Source: an uncultured bacterium (GTDB lineage: Bacteria; Planctomycetota; Planctomycetia; Pirellulales; UBA1268). From it: a stretch of DNA of 12,919 bases. Every line of letters begins with the position of its first letter. Within the stretch, counting starts at the first letter, position 1. Below, piece after piece: positions 1 through 5,171 of the stretch. The notes below the pieces were generated by a model. That model did not search any database, was not told where the DNA came from, and saw only the letters and a program-made list of their open reading frames with translations. Location: NCBI GenBank assembly GCA_937959175.1, contig CALGAS010000311.1, forward strand, positions 1-12,919, given 5' to 3'. The position numbers were made by a program, and so were the translations under genes.

Positions 1-762
1 GGTCAGCCGAACGAGGGCGGCATCGGCGGCAGCGACGTCGGCGGTGGTGGCAAGCAGGCTGTCTTGGATCGCCAGGAGCGAGTCGAGCCGCTCGGCAGCC
101 TCCGCTGACTGCCCGTCAACCTCGGCAAGCCGCGCTGACAGCCCCGCCAGCCGCCCGGCAGCCAACGCCGCGGTGTCGAGCGTGGCCAGTCCGGCCTCCA
201 GCTGCTCGTGCACGGCATCGACCGCGGCCAAGGCAGCGGTGCTCTCCCGGGCGGCGTCGCGGGTGGCAACAGCCCGGTCGCCGACCTCATCGATCGCCCC
301 GAGGGCCGCGTCAACCGCCGCGATTGCTTCTGTCGAAGAATCGATCGCCCCCGCCGACGCATCGATCCGCTCGTGCAGCCCATCAATCTGCCCATGCAGG
401 TCGTCGATCCGAGCGAGCGTGGCGGCCGCCCCGTCCAACCGGCCGGCCTGATCCAGGATGCGATCTTCGATCGCCTCGACTCGCCCGAGCATCGCCTCGG
501 CGTCGGCCAGGCGTGCCGCCTGAGCCTCAAGGCTCGCCAGCAGGCCGCTGCCCCGATCGACATCCGCCTGGGTCGCGTTGAGCGCGGCGACGGCGGAGGC
601 GAGTTTCGCCACGTGTCCTTCGAGTGCCGAGACCTGCCGCCACGCCGGTGCGACCAGCCCAACGTAGGCCATCACCATCACGATCCCTCCCCCAACAAGC
701 GCCGACTTCCAGTCCATCCGTGCCGGCAGCGACGAGCCCGCCGTCGTTTCTGCATAGGGCAT
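1..762 (-). CDS. Membrane-anchored coiled-coil protein, partial (C terminus outside window)
   Basis: The minus strand is open from the ATG at 762 to base 1: 254 codons without a stop, so the gene is cut by the left edge. The product has a short polar N terminus, one hydrophobic segment at about residues 21-40 (ALVGGGIVMVMAYVGLVAPA), and then more than 200 residues of Ala/Leu/Asp/Glu/Arg-rich sequence with heptad-like spacing and repeated short units such as AIDEV, AAVDA and RIDDL. That is typical of a long coiled coil. Start choice: GGAGG ends about 9 nt before the ATG at 762. An in-frame ATG at 771 abuts the same GGAGG and is too close. No enzymatic domain is visible and I do not recognise a named family. 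A structural or tethering protein projecting from the inner membrane is the likeliest reading; a chemoreceptor-like signalling domain cannot be excluded because the C terminus is missing. Confidence 0.8.
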   Translation of the reverse strand, partial: MPYAETTAGSSLPARMDWKSALVGGGIVMVMAYVGLVAPAWRQVSALEGHVAKLASAVAALNATQADVDRGSGLLASLEAQAARLADAEAMLGRVEAIEDRILDQAGRLDGAAATLARIDDLHGQIDGLHERIDASAGAIDSSTEAIAAVDAALGAIDEVGDRAVATRDAARESTAALAAVDAVHEQLEAGLATLDTAALAAGRLAGLSARLAEVDGQSAEAAERLDSLLAIQDSLLATTADVAAADAALVRLT

Positions 763-797
763 TGCAACCATCCTCCTCTGGAAAATGCGCCGTCCGG

Positions 798-824
798 GGC
801 GGGACCACTCCGGCGGGTCCCGCC
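798..824. repeat. Perfect 9-bp inverted repeat in the leader of the coiled-coil gene
   Basis: GGCGGGACC at 798-806 is the exact reverse complement of GGTCCCGCC at 816-824, with a 9-nt loop. It lies 36 nt upstream of the minus-strand start at 762. It could be a leader stem-loop or an operator. There is no U-tract on either side, so an intrinsic terminator is unlikely. The rest of 763-995 shows no gene. A TATCAT hexamer at 940-945 could be the -10 of the tRNA gene, but no -35 is seen. Confidence 0.5.
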
Positions 825-995
825 ATTCCTCACGCCTTCCCTGAATCGGCGATTTTCCCAGACCGGTGCAGTTTCACGCGACGGGGGAGGTTCGGGGCGG
901 CTGTAGGGATCGGATCGGCGGCCGCCGGCCTCGATGCGGTATCATTTCGAAGGCTGAGGTCGGCCAGCCAACGCACTGCCCGACCAGGCCCCGAT

Positions 996-1066
996 TGCCC
1001 GGTGGTGTAACGGTAGCACAAGGGATTTTGGTTCCCTTTGTCTAGGTTCGAATCCTAGCCGGGCAG
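996..1066 (+). tRNA. tRNA-Gln (anticodon TTG)
   Basis: The full cloverleaf can be folded by eye. The acceptor stem TGCCCGG (996-1002) pairs with CCGGGCA (1059-1065), with discriminator G1066. The D arm is at 1005-1019. The anticodon stem AGGGA/TCCCT (1021-1025/1033-1037) encloses a 7-nt loop with TTG at 1028-1030, which reads CAA (and CAG by wobble) as glutamine. The variable loop is 4 nt. The T arm CTAGG-TTCGAAT-CCTAG spans 1042-1058. The 3' CCA is not encoded, so it must be added after transcription. The gene stands alone between two minus-strand protein genes and converges on the protease gene at 1099. Confidence 0.95.
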
Positions 1067-1086
1067 CTGCTCAATCGCCGCAGCGA

Positions 1087-1114
1087 TGACACGCTCGCTC
1101 AGCGAGCGGTGTCA
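1087..1114. terminator. Stem-loop between convergent tRNA-Gln and protease genes
   Basis: TGACAC-GCTCGC (1087-1098) pairs with GCGAGC-G-GTGTCA (1102-1114): 12 bp with one bulged G at 1108 and a 3-nt loop. The loop TCA (1099-1101) is the TGA stop codon of the minus-strand protease gene. The position between two convergent transcription units suggests a bidirectional terminator or 3'-end stabiliser, but no U-run follows on either strand, so a canonical intrinsic terminator is not shown. Confidence 0.45.
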
Positions 1115-2061
1115 CAGAGCCGCCGCAGGGTGTCAAGCGAGACGCAGTCTTTGAAGACCATCTGCTCGCTGGCCGGTCCGCCGCGGGGCCGCCGGCCCGG
1201 GCGGCTTGAAAAGGTCCGCGAGACCATCCCCACCACCTCGCCGGCCCGATTGAAGACCGGCCCGCCGCTCGAGCCCACCGCGTAATCGGCCGTGACGCTC
1301 ATCCAGACCACCGGCCTCGCCGCTCCTGCCGGCTCGCCCCCGGGCGATTCAGCCACCCCTGCCTCAGGCCGCCCGGGCTGCTGCCGGTGATACCGGGAGA
1401 CCACACCCTCGGTGAGGCAGTAGAAACGGCCTGCTGGGTGACTGATCACGGTCACTTCCGACCCGCACTCCGGGGATGGTCCAAGGGCCAAAAACGGCAG
1501 CTCGCGGCCACCGGTGTCGATCCTCAAAACCGCTGCATCGCCCGCAGCGTCAGCCGCCACGACATCGGCGATCGGATAGACCTCGCCGGTGGCCGTCATG
1601 ACGCCAAACCGATGACCGGGTTCGCGGCCGAGGACGTGATGGTTGGTGACCACCAGCCCGTTCGCGGAAAGAAGCCAGCCGCTGGCCATCCCGCCCATGT
1701 GCCAGTCGTTGCACTTGCCGCACTTGTAAATCGAGCCGACCACGACCACCGCCGGCATCACGGCCTCATACAGCCCACAGTCGGGGGAAAGGCTGCAGGG
1801 CGTGGCCGGGCTGGGCAGTCTGATCCGCTCGCCCTCGGCGGCCGCCAACCGCTCGGCCGCCGCCTCGGCATCGAGCGTGACAGACCGGCCCGCCTCGCCC
1901 CCGCCCTCAACGATCCCCCCGAGTCCGCTGACGAACCGGCCGGCGAGCCGGGCGTCGTCAACCACCGGCTCGGCCGCAACGGCTCCGGCGTGAACCGAGC
2001 AGGCGACGATCAGCAGGCCTGCTGCAACCGTTCTCGTCATCCGCCGCCTCGCAAACGCCAT
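1099..2061 (-). CDS. Secreted trypsin-like (DegP/HtrA-type fold) serine protease
   Basis: 320 aa. The N terminus has a basic run (ARRRMTR) and a hydrophobic core, a classic export signal. It could be cleaved by signal peptidase I after AVAA (residue 30), or at the lipobox-like I-V-A-C with C21, so the protein is either periplasmic or a lipoprotein. The chymotrypsin-fold triad is complete: H142 in TNHHV, D175 in GDAAVLRID, and S265 in GSSGGP. No PDZ domain follows, so this is a stand-alone protease and not a full HtrA. The mature part has eight cysteines (89, 95, 114, 117, 199, 215, 306, 316), including a C-x2-C, which suggests disulfides. Residues 31-100 are of unknown function and a low-complexity Gly/Pro/Glu stretch (226-249) interrupts the domain. 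The start may instead be the ATG at 2040 (MTRTV), because a TATGCT hexamer at 2073-2068 (minus strand) would put transcription initiation near 2061. The substrate is unknown. Confidence 0.85.
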   Translation of the reverse strand: MAFARRRMTRTVAAGLLIVACSVHAGAVAAEPVVDDARLAGRFVSGLGGIVEGGGEAGRSVTLDAEAAAERLAAAEGERIRLPSPATPCSLSPDCGLYEAVMPAVVVVGSIYKCGKCNDWHMGGMASGWLLSANGLVVTNHHVLGREPGHRFGVMTATGEVYPIADVVAADAAGDAAVLRIDTGGRELPFLALGPSPECGSEVTVISHPAGRFYCLTEGVVSRYHRQQPGRPEAGVAESPGGEPAGAARPVVWMSVTADYAVGSSGGPVFNRAGEVVGMVSRTFSSRPGRRPRGGPASEQMVFKDCVSLDTLRRLCDTAR

Positions 2062-2101
2062 GTCTCAAGCATAGCCCCGACAGAGCCGGCGGGGCGGCCC
2101 C

Positions 2102-2130
2102 CTGACCAGCCGCCGTCGGACTCCTACCAT
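2102..2130 (+). promoter_or_regulatory. Possible sigma-70-type promoter for the small membrane protein
   Basis: CTGACC (2102-2107) and TACCAT (2125-2130) are separated by 17 nt, and each hexamer matches consensus at 4 of 6 positions. Initiation would fall near 2137, giving a leader of about 58 nt to the ATG at 2195. This would exclude the in-frame upstream ATG at 2129. It is a by-eye match only. Confidence 0.3.
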
Positions 2131-2194
2131 GACTGCGGTGGGGCGAGTATCACAACCGTCCCGCCTTCCGCAGACCACAAGATTCACCATCAGC

Positions 2195-2671
2195 ATGACT
2201 CGCTCTTCGACGCCCCGCTGGATGTTCTGGTGCCTGGTCGCGGCCGGGATCTACAACCTCCTCTGGGGTGCGGTGACCGTCCTCTGGCCCGACTGGCTCT
2301 TCACGCTGACGGGCATGGAGCCTCCGGCCTACCCGTTCATCTGGCAGTGCGTCGGGATGATCGTGGGGGTCTACGGAATCGGATACCTCGCCGCCGCTCC
2401 CGACCCTGTCCGCCATTGGCCGATCGTCCTGGTCGGTTTTCTGGGAAAAATCTTCGGTCCGCTCGGGTACGTGGGCGGGCTGCTGCAGGGGACGGTGCCG
2501 GCGGCGTTCGGCGTCACGCTGCCGACCAACGACCTGATCTGGTGGATCCCTTTTGCTTTGATCCTCCGGCACGCCTACCGGGAAAATGCGGCTGCTACAG
2601 CCGGCGGAGTAGCGGCGTGGCCGGCACTCCCCGCAGCGGGTGACTTGCGGCAGGGTCAGAAGATTTGCTAA
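2195..2671 (+). CDS. Small four-helix integral membrane protein, uncharacterised
   Basis: 158 aa from the ATG at 2195. The frame extends to an ATG at 2129, but those 22 extra residues are polar and unlike a membrane protein N terminus. Four hydrophobic segments are visible at about residues 10-30, 47-67, 75-95 and 112-127, with loops carrying WPDWLF, FGPLGYV and PTNDLIWWIPF. The last segment runs into a basic HAYRE and then an Ala/Pro-rich, probably disordered tail. I recognise the general look of conserved small membrane proteins found in planctomycetes and Bacteroidetes, which are often mis-annotated, but I cannot assign a function. No catalytic motif is evident. The gene is monocistronic, divergent from the protease gene, and no clear ribosome-binding site precedes either start. 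Confidence 0.75.
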   Translation: MTRSSTPRWMFWCLVAAGIYNLLWGAVTVLWPDWLFTLTGMEPPAYPFIWQCVGMIVGVYGIGYLAAAPDPVRHWPIVLVGFLGKIFGPLGYVGGLLQGTVPAAFGVTLPTNDLIWWIPFALILRHAYRENAAATAGGVAAWPALPAAGDLRQGQKIC

Positions 2672-2686
2672 TCTCGTCAAGGCGTC

Positions 2687-2713
2687 GGGGATGGCTTTTC
2701 CCCATTGTTATTT
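2687..2713 (+). terminator. Weak terminator-like hairpin after the small membrane protein gene
   Basis: GGGGA (2687-2691) pairs with TCCCC (2699-2703) across a 7-nt loop and is followed by the T-rich ATTGTTATTT. It lies 16 nt past the stop codon at 2671. The stem is only 5 bp, so the call is tentative. Confidence 0.25.
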
Positions 2714-2786
2714 CTGCCGGCCCACGGGACTGCTCGTGAAAGCCTGATCGCCGTCGTTTCTTCCTCGACGGCCCGCATCGCTTCGT

Positions 2787-2907
2787 CATCGACTGATTTT
2801 CAGTGTCGATGGCTTGCGGTGTAGCCCGGCATTTCCCGAAATGCAGCGGGTGCTTGTTCGTTCCCTTCTGGCAGCTTGCCGCCCACTCGCGCTCCGGGCG
2901 GTTGGCT
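2787..2907 (+). promoter_or_regulatory. Structured 5' leader with three stem-loops before the PEP-CTERM gene
   Basis: Stem-loop A (2787-2811): CATCG-ACTGA with a TTT loop and TCAGT-gt-CGATG, 10 bp with a 2-nt bulge on the 3' side. Stem-loop B (2825-2850): CCCG-GCATTT with a CCCG loop and AAATGC-ag-CGGG, again 10 bp with a 2-nt bulge on the 3' side. Stem-loop C (2873-2907): centred on CCGCCC/GGGCGG (2879-2884/2896-2901), extended by imperfect outer pairing. They lie in the 272-nt gap between 2671 and the start at 2944, which has no other credible gene. The leader could control expression or RNA stability of the downstream operon. No known riboswitch class is recognised. Confidence 0.35.
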
Positions 2908-2943
2908 GGAGTCCGACCCGGTTTCTTCGGAGAGCTTCGATTC

Positions 2944-3993
2944 ATGATCACGTTGCCCAAGCCCCTGCCCCCCCCGGGCAAGTCTTCCGCCCGTCTGCTG
3001 GCTGCCGCTGCCGTTCTGGCCGGCGTTGCCTGGTGCCTTGCCTGGCCGCAGGTTGTCGCGGCAGACGACGTCTATGCGATCAGCTTCTCGACCGGCGAAA
3101 TGATCCGCTACGATTCGACCGATCCCACGGGGACGCGCACCACGCTGCTCCCAGCAGGCCAGCTCGACCAGCCGGGAGCCCTCACGCTCGGACCGGACGG
3201 CAACCTCTACATCGGCGTGGGCGGTGACGGGGGAACCGTCGCCCCTACGATTGCCCGCTACGACCTCCCGGGCGGGACGCTCTCAACCGTTTACACCTTC
3301 TCTGCTTTCGAGGTCTTCCCCGGCAGTCTGGCCTTTCTCGGCAACGACCTGCTGGTCGGCCGCAACCCGCTATTTTCCGACACCGGCCCGGTCGTCAAGC
3401 TGACCGGGGTCATCGGCGGCCCGGTCGTTCCCAGCGACTTCACCAGCGGCACGATTCTTGCCAGCAGCCCCGGGCTTGCCCTGGCGGCCGACGGCAGCCT
3501 CTATGTCAGCGACCAGACCTACGACTTCGGCACGAGCACCGCCACCGGGCCGGTCAAGCGGTTCAACGCTTCGGGCGTGTTCGTCGAGGAGGTGATCGCT
3601 GACGGGGCCAACGGCCTGTCGGGGCCGACGGGACTGGTGATCGAGGACTCGACGCTCTACACCGCCAGCATCATGACCGGCACGATCCTCGAGACCTCGC
3701 TGGGCAGCGCCACGACCCAGGGCTTCGGCGACTCCGGGGCTCCCTTTGGCACCGGCGTGCTCACTTCGCTCTCCGCCGGCGGCCTGCTGGCAGGCAGCCC
3801 GGCTGGTGATGGCAACATCTACCGCTTCGGCTCCGACGGGACGCTCTTGGAGACCTTCGCCTCAGGCCTCGGCCAGGTCGGCGGGGTTGCCACCGTGACC
3901 GTGCCCGAACCAACCGCGGCCGCCGTGACCGGCCTCGGCCTAGCCGCAGCTGCCGCGATCGCCCGCCAACTCCGCCGACGGGGCAGCCGATGA
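2944..3993 (+). CDS. PEP-CTERM secreted protein, beta-propeller-like
   Basis: 349 aa. The ATG at 2944 is chosen because GGAGAG (2929-2934) sits 9 nt upstream and because it gives a proper signal peptide: basic PGKSSAR, hydrophobic residues 18-36, likely cleavage near VVAA/DD (residue 40). An in-frame ATG at 2803 would add 47 residues with no signal character. The body has repeated units of the form G-x-L-A/T-L-x-x-D-G-x-L-Y-(I/V)-(G/S), at about residues 78-93, 176-190 and 228-241, as in NHL/SMP-30-type propellers. The C terminus is a PEP-CTERM sorting tag: VPEP at 320-323, a hydrophobic stretch (about 324-340), then RQLRRRGSR. Proteins with this tag are processed by an exosortase (not in this window) and delivered to the cell surface or exopolysaccharide matrix. 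The next gene overlaps by 4 nt. The ligand is unknown and no catalytic site is seen. Confidence 0.85.
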   Translation: MITLPKPLPPPGKSSARLLAAAAVLAGVAWCLAWPQVVAADDVYAISFSTGEMIRYDSTDPTGTRTTLLPAGQLDQPGALTLGPDGNLYIGVGGDGGTVAPTIARYDLPGGTLSTVYTFSAFEVFPGSLAFLGNDLLVGRNPLFSDTGPVVKLTGVIGGPVVPSDFTSGTILASSPGLALAADGSLYVSDQTYDFGTSTATGPVKRFNASGVFVEEVIADGANGLSGPTGLVIEDSTLYTASIMTGTILETSLGSATTQGFGDSGAPFGTGVLTSLSAGGLLAGSPAGDGNIYRFGSDGTLLETFASGLGQVGGVATVTVPEPTAAAVTGLGLAAAAAIARQLRRRGSR

Positions 3994-5006
3994 CCTCCCG
4001 CCGCAGCGGACTCACCCTCATCGAAGTGCTCGTCGTGATCGCCCTGATCGGCGTCCTCGTCGGGGTTCTGTTGCCGTCGCTGCAGGCGGCCCGGGAGACC
4101 GTCCGGCGGACGGGCTGCTCGAACAACCTCCGGCAGCTCGGCCTGGCACTGGCCAACCACGAGTCGGCCCGGCGGGTCTTCCCGGTCGGGGCGGAGTCCC
4201 GGGAGTGGGCCGAAAACCCTGGGTTTCCGCACCAGTTCTTCCGCTGGTCGGTGCTGGCCCACCTCGCGCCCTTCTACGAGGAGGCGGGCCTGCTCGCGGA
4301 TCTCGACCTGACGGTGCCGCTCTACACCGGCTTCGGGCCCGAGGCGGTCGCCGCCCAAAACAGGCCGGTCGTGGCCCGTCTGGTGCCGGTCTTTCTCTGC
4401 CCCAGCGACCTCGGCCAGCCGGTCTCAGAAACCTTCGGCCCCACCAACTACGCCGCCTGTACCGGGACCGGGGCCGACGGCGGCACGCCCTTCGAGACCG
4501 ACGGGCTGTTCTTCATCAACTCGCGGATTCGCGGCAAGAATGTCGGCGACGGGCTCTCCAAGACCGTCGCCTTCTCGGAGAGCATTCTCGGCATCGGCCC
4601 GCGGGCCACGACGAGCCCGGCGGGCATCGTGCCCGACACCGGCTACGGCTTCATCTTCAAGACGCCGCTCTCCGAAGCGGCCTGCAGCCGGCCCTTCTAC
4701 TACAATTTTACCGATCTTCGCGGCTTCTCCTGGGCCAACGGTGAATACCGCACCACGCTTTACAACCATGCCCGCGAGCCCAACTCCGAGGAACTCGACT
4801 GCCTCGCGGCCGTCATGAACACCGCCGACATGGCGAAGATGTACGCCGGCTACGGCTGGCGGACCGCCCGCAGCCGGCATCCCGGTGGCGTGCACGTCGC
4901 CCTGGCGGACGCCGCCGTGCGGTTCCTGGGAGACGACGTCGATCCTGGGGTCTGGCAGGCCGTCTCCACCCGCGACGGCGGCGAGAGCGTCCAGCTACCC
5001 CGCTAG
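3990..5006 (+). CDS. DUF1559 protein with type IV pilin-like N terminus
   Basis: 338 aa. The N terminus RRSG/LTLIEVLVVIALIGVL is a prepilin peptidase site: cleavage would follow G7 and E12 occupies the +5 position, followed by one hydrophobic helix (residues 8-29). The next segment (LQAARETVRRTGCSNNLRQLGLALANHE) is typical of DUF1559, a family greatly expanded in planctomycetes. The C-terminal box normally reads H-x9-D-G; here it is H297-x9-D307-A308, so the glycine is replaced. The family is pseudopilin-like in architecture, but its role is not established; surface or envelope assembly is plausible. The ATG at 3990 overlaps the TGA of the PEP-CTERM gene (ATGA), which implies translational coupling. 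No strong ribosome-binding site is present. Confidence 0.9.
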   Translation: MTSRRSGLTLIEVLVVIALIGVLVGVLLPSLQAARETVRRTGCSNNLRQLGLALANHESARRVFPVGAESREWAENPGFPHQFFRWSVLAHLAPFYEEAGLLADLDLTVPLYTGFGPEAVAAQNRPVVARLVPVFLCPSDLGQPVSETFGPTNYAACTGTGADGGTPFETDGLFFINSRIRGKNVGDGLSKTVAFSESILGIGPRATTSPAGIVPDTGYGFIFKTPLSEAACSRPFYYNFTDLRGFSWANGEYRTTLYNHAREPNSEELDCLAAVMNTADMAKMYAGYGWRTARSRHPGGVHVALADAAVRFLGDDVDPGVWQAVSTRDGGESVQLPR

Positions 5007-5012
5007 CTGCCC

Positions 5013-5043
5013 GTGGAAAAAGCCCTCCATGGCCTTTTTCCAC
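5013..5043. terminator. Perfect 10-bp stem-loop, candidate bidirectional terminator (hairpin 1)
   Basis: GTGGAAAAAG (5013-5022) is the exact reverse complement of CTTTTTCCAC (5034-5043), with loop CCCTCCATGGC. It starts 7 nt after the DUF1559 stop. The A5 on the left arm and T5 on the right arm, flanking a short GCC/GGC core, could end transcription from either direction between the convergent genes. Confidence 0.5.
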
Positions 5044-5047
5044 TTGA

Positions 5048-5083
5048 GCGACTCCCCAAAAAGCCGAGGTTTTTGGGGGTCGC
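5048..5083. terminator. Second A/T-tract stem-loop between convergent genes (hairpin 2)
   Basis: G-CGAC-t-CCCC-AAAAA (5048-5062) pairs with TTTTT-GGGG-GTCG-C (5070-5083): 14 bp with one bulged T at 5053 and the loop GCCGAGG. Like hairpin 1, it places A5 and T5 around a small GC core. The two are 4 nt apart, so they look like a duplicated design. Confidence 0.5.
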
Positions 5084-5087
5084 CGAT

Positions 5088-5167
5088 CGCCGCATCCTGC
5101 GGCGGCAGACTTGTTCCACAGTCTGCTAGCCGAGGGTGCCCTGCCGCCGGCGTCTCACGACGGCGGC
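5088..5167. repeat. Three further perfect stem-loops downstream of the pseudouridine synthase gene
   Basis: Hairpin 3: CGCCGCA/TGCGGCG (5088-5094/5098-5104), 7 bp, 3-nt loop. Hairpin 4: GCAGACT/AGTCTGC (5105-5111/5120-5126), 7 bp, 8-nt loop, directly abutting hairpin 3. Hairpin 5: GCCGCCG/CGGCGGC (5143-5149/5161-5167), 7 bp, 11-nt loop, starting 4 nt past the minus-strand stop at 5172. None has a following T-run. Together with hairpins 1 and 2 they fill almost the whole 165-nt intergenic region. Confidence 0.55.
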
Positions 5168-5171
5168 CGGC

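Noticed and set aside
3..662. A 219-codon minus-strand ORF overlapping the coiled-coil gene
   Set aside because: Its product is rich in Arg/Pro/Ser/Trp with no domain pattern, typical of a GC-rich shadow. The frame starting at 762 gives a clear TM helix plus coiled coil.
208..906. A 232-codon plus-strand ORF
   Set aside because: It is antisense to the coiled-coil gene and has arginine/proline-rich low-information sequence without motifs.
1387..2643. A 418-codon plus-strand ORF spanning the protease and the small membrane protein
   Set aside because: It is antisense to a protease with an intact catalytic triad and out of frame with a convincing membrane protein. It has no domain character.
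2811..2885. Possible sigma-54 (-24/-12) promoter for the PEP-CTERM gene (TGGC...TTGC pairs)
   Set aside because: PEP-CTERM genes in some bacteria use RpoN, so I looked. The TGGC and TTGC elements here are spaced 7 or 13 nt start to start, not the 11 required.
2803..2943. N-terminal extension of the PEP-CTERM protein to an ATG at 2803
   Set aside because: The ATG at 2944 has a well-placed GGAGAG and begins a proper signal peptide. The extension would bury that signal and covers the leader stem-loops.
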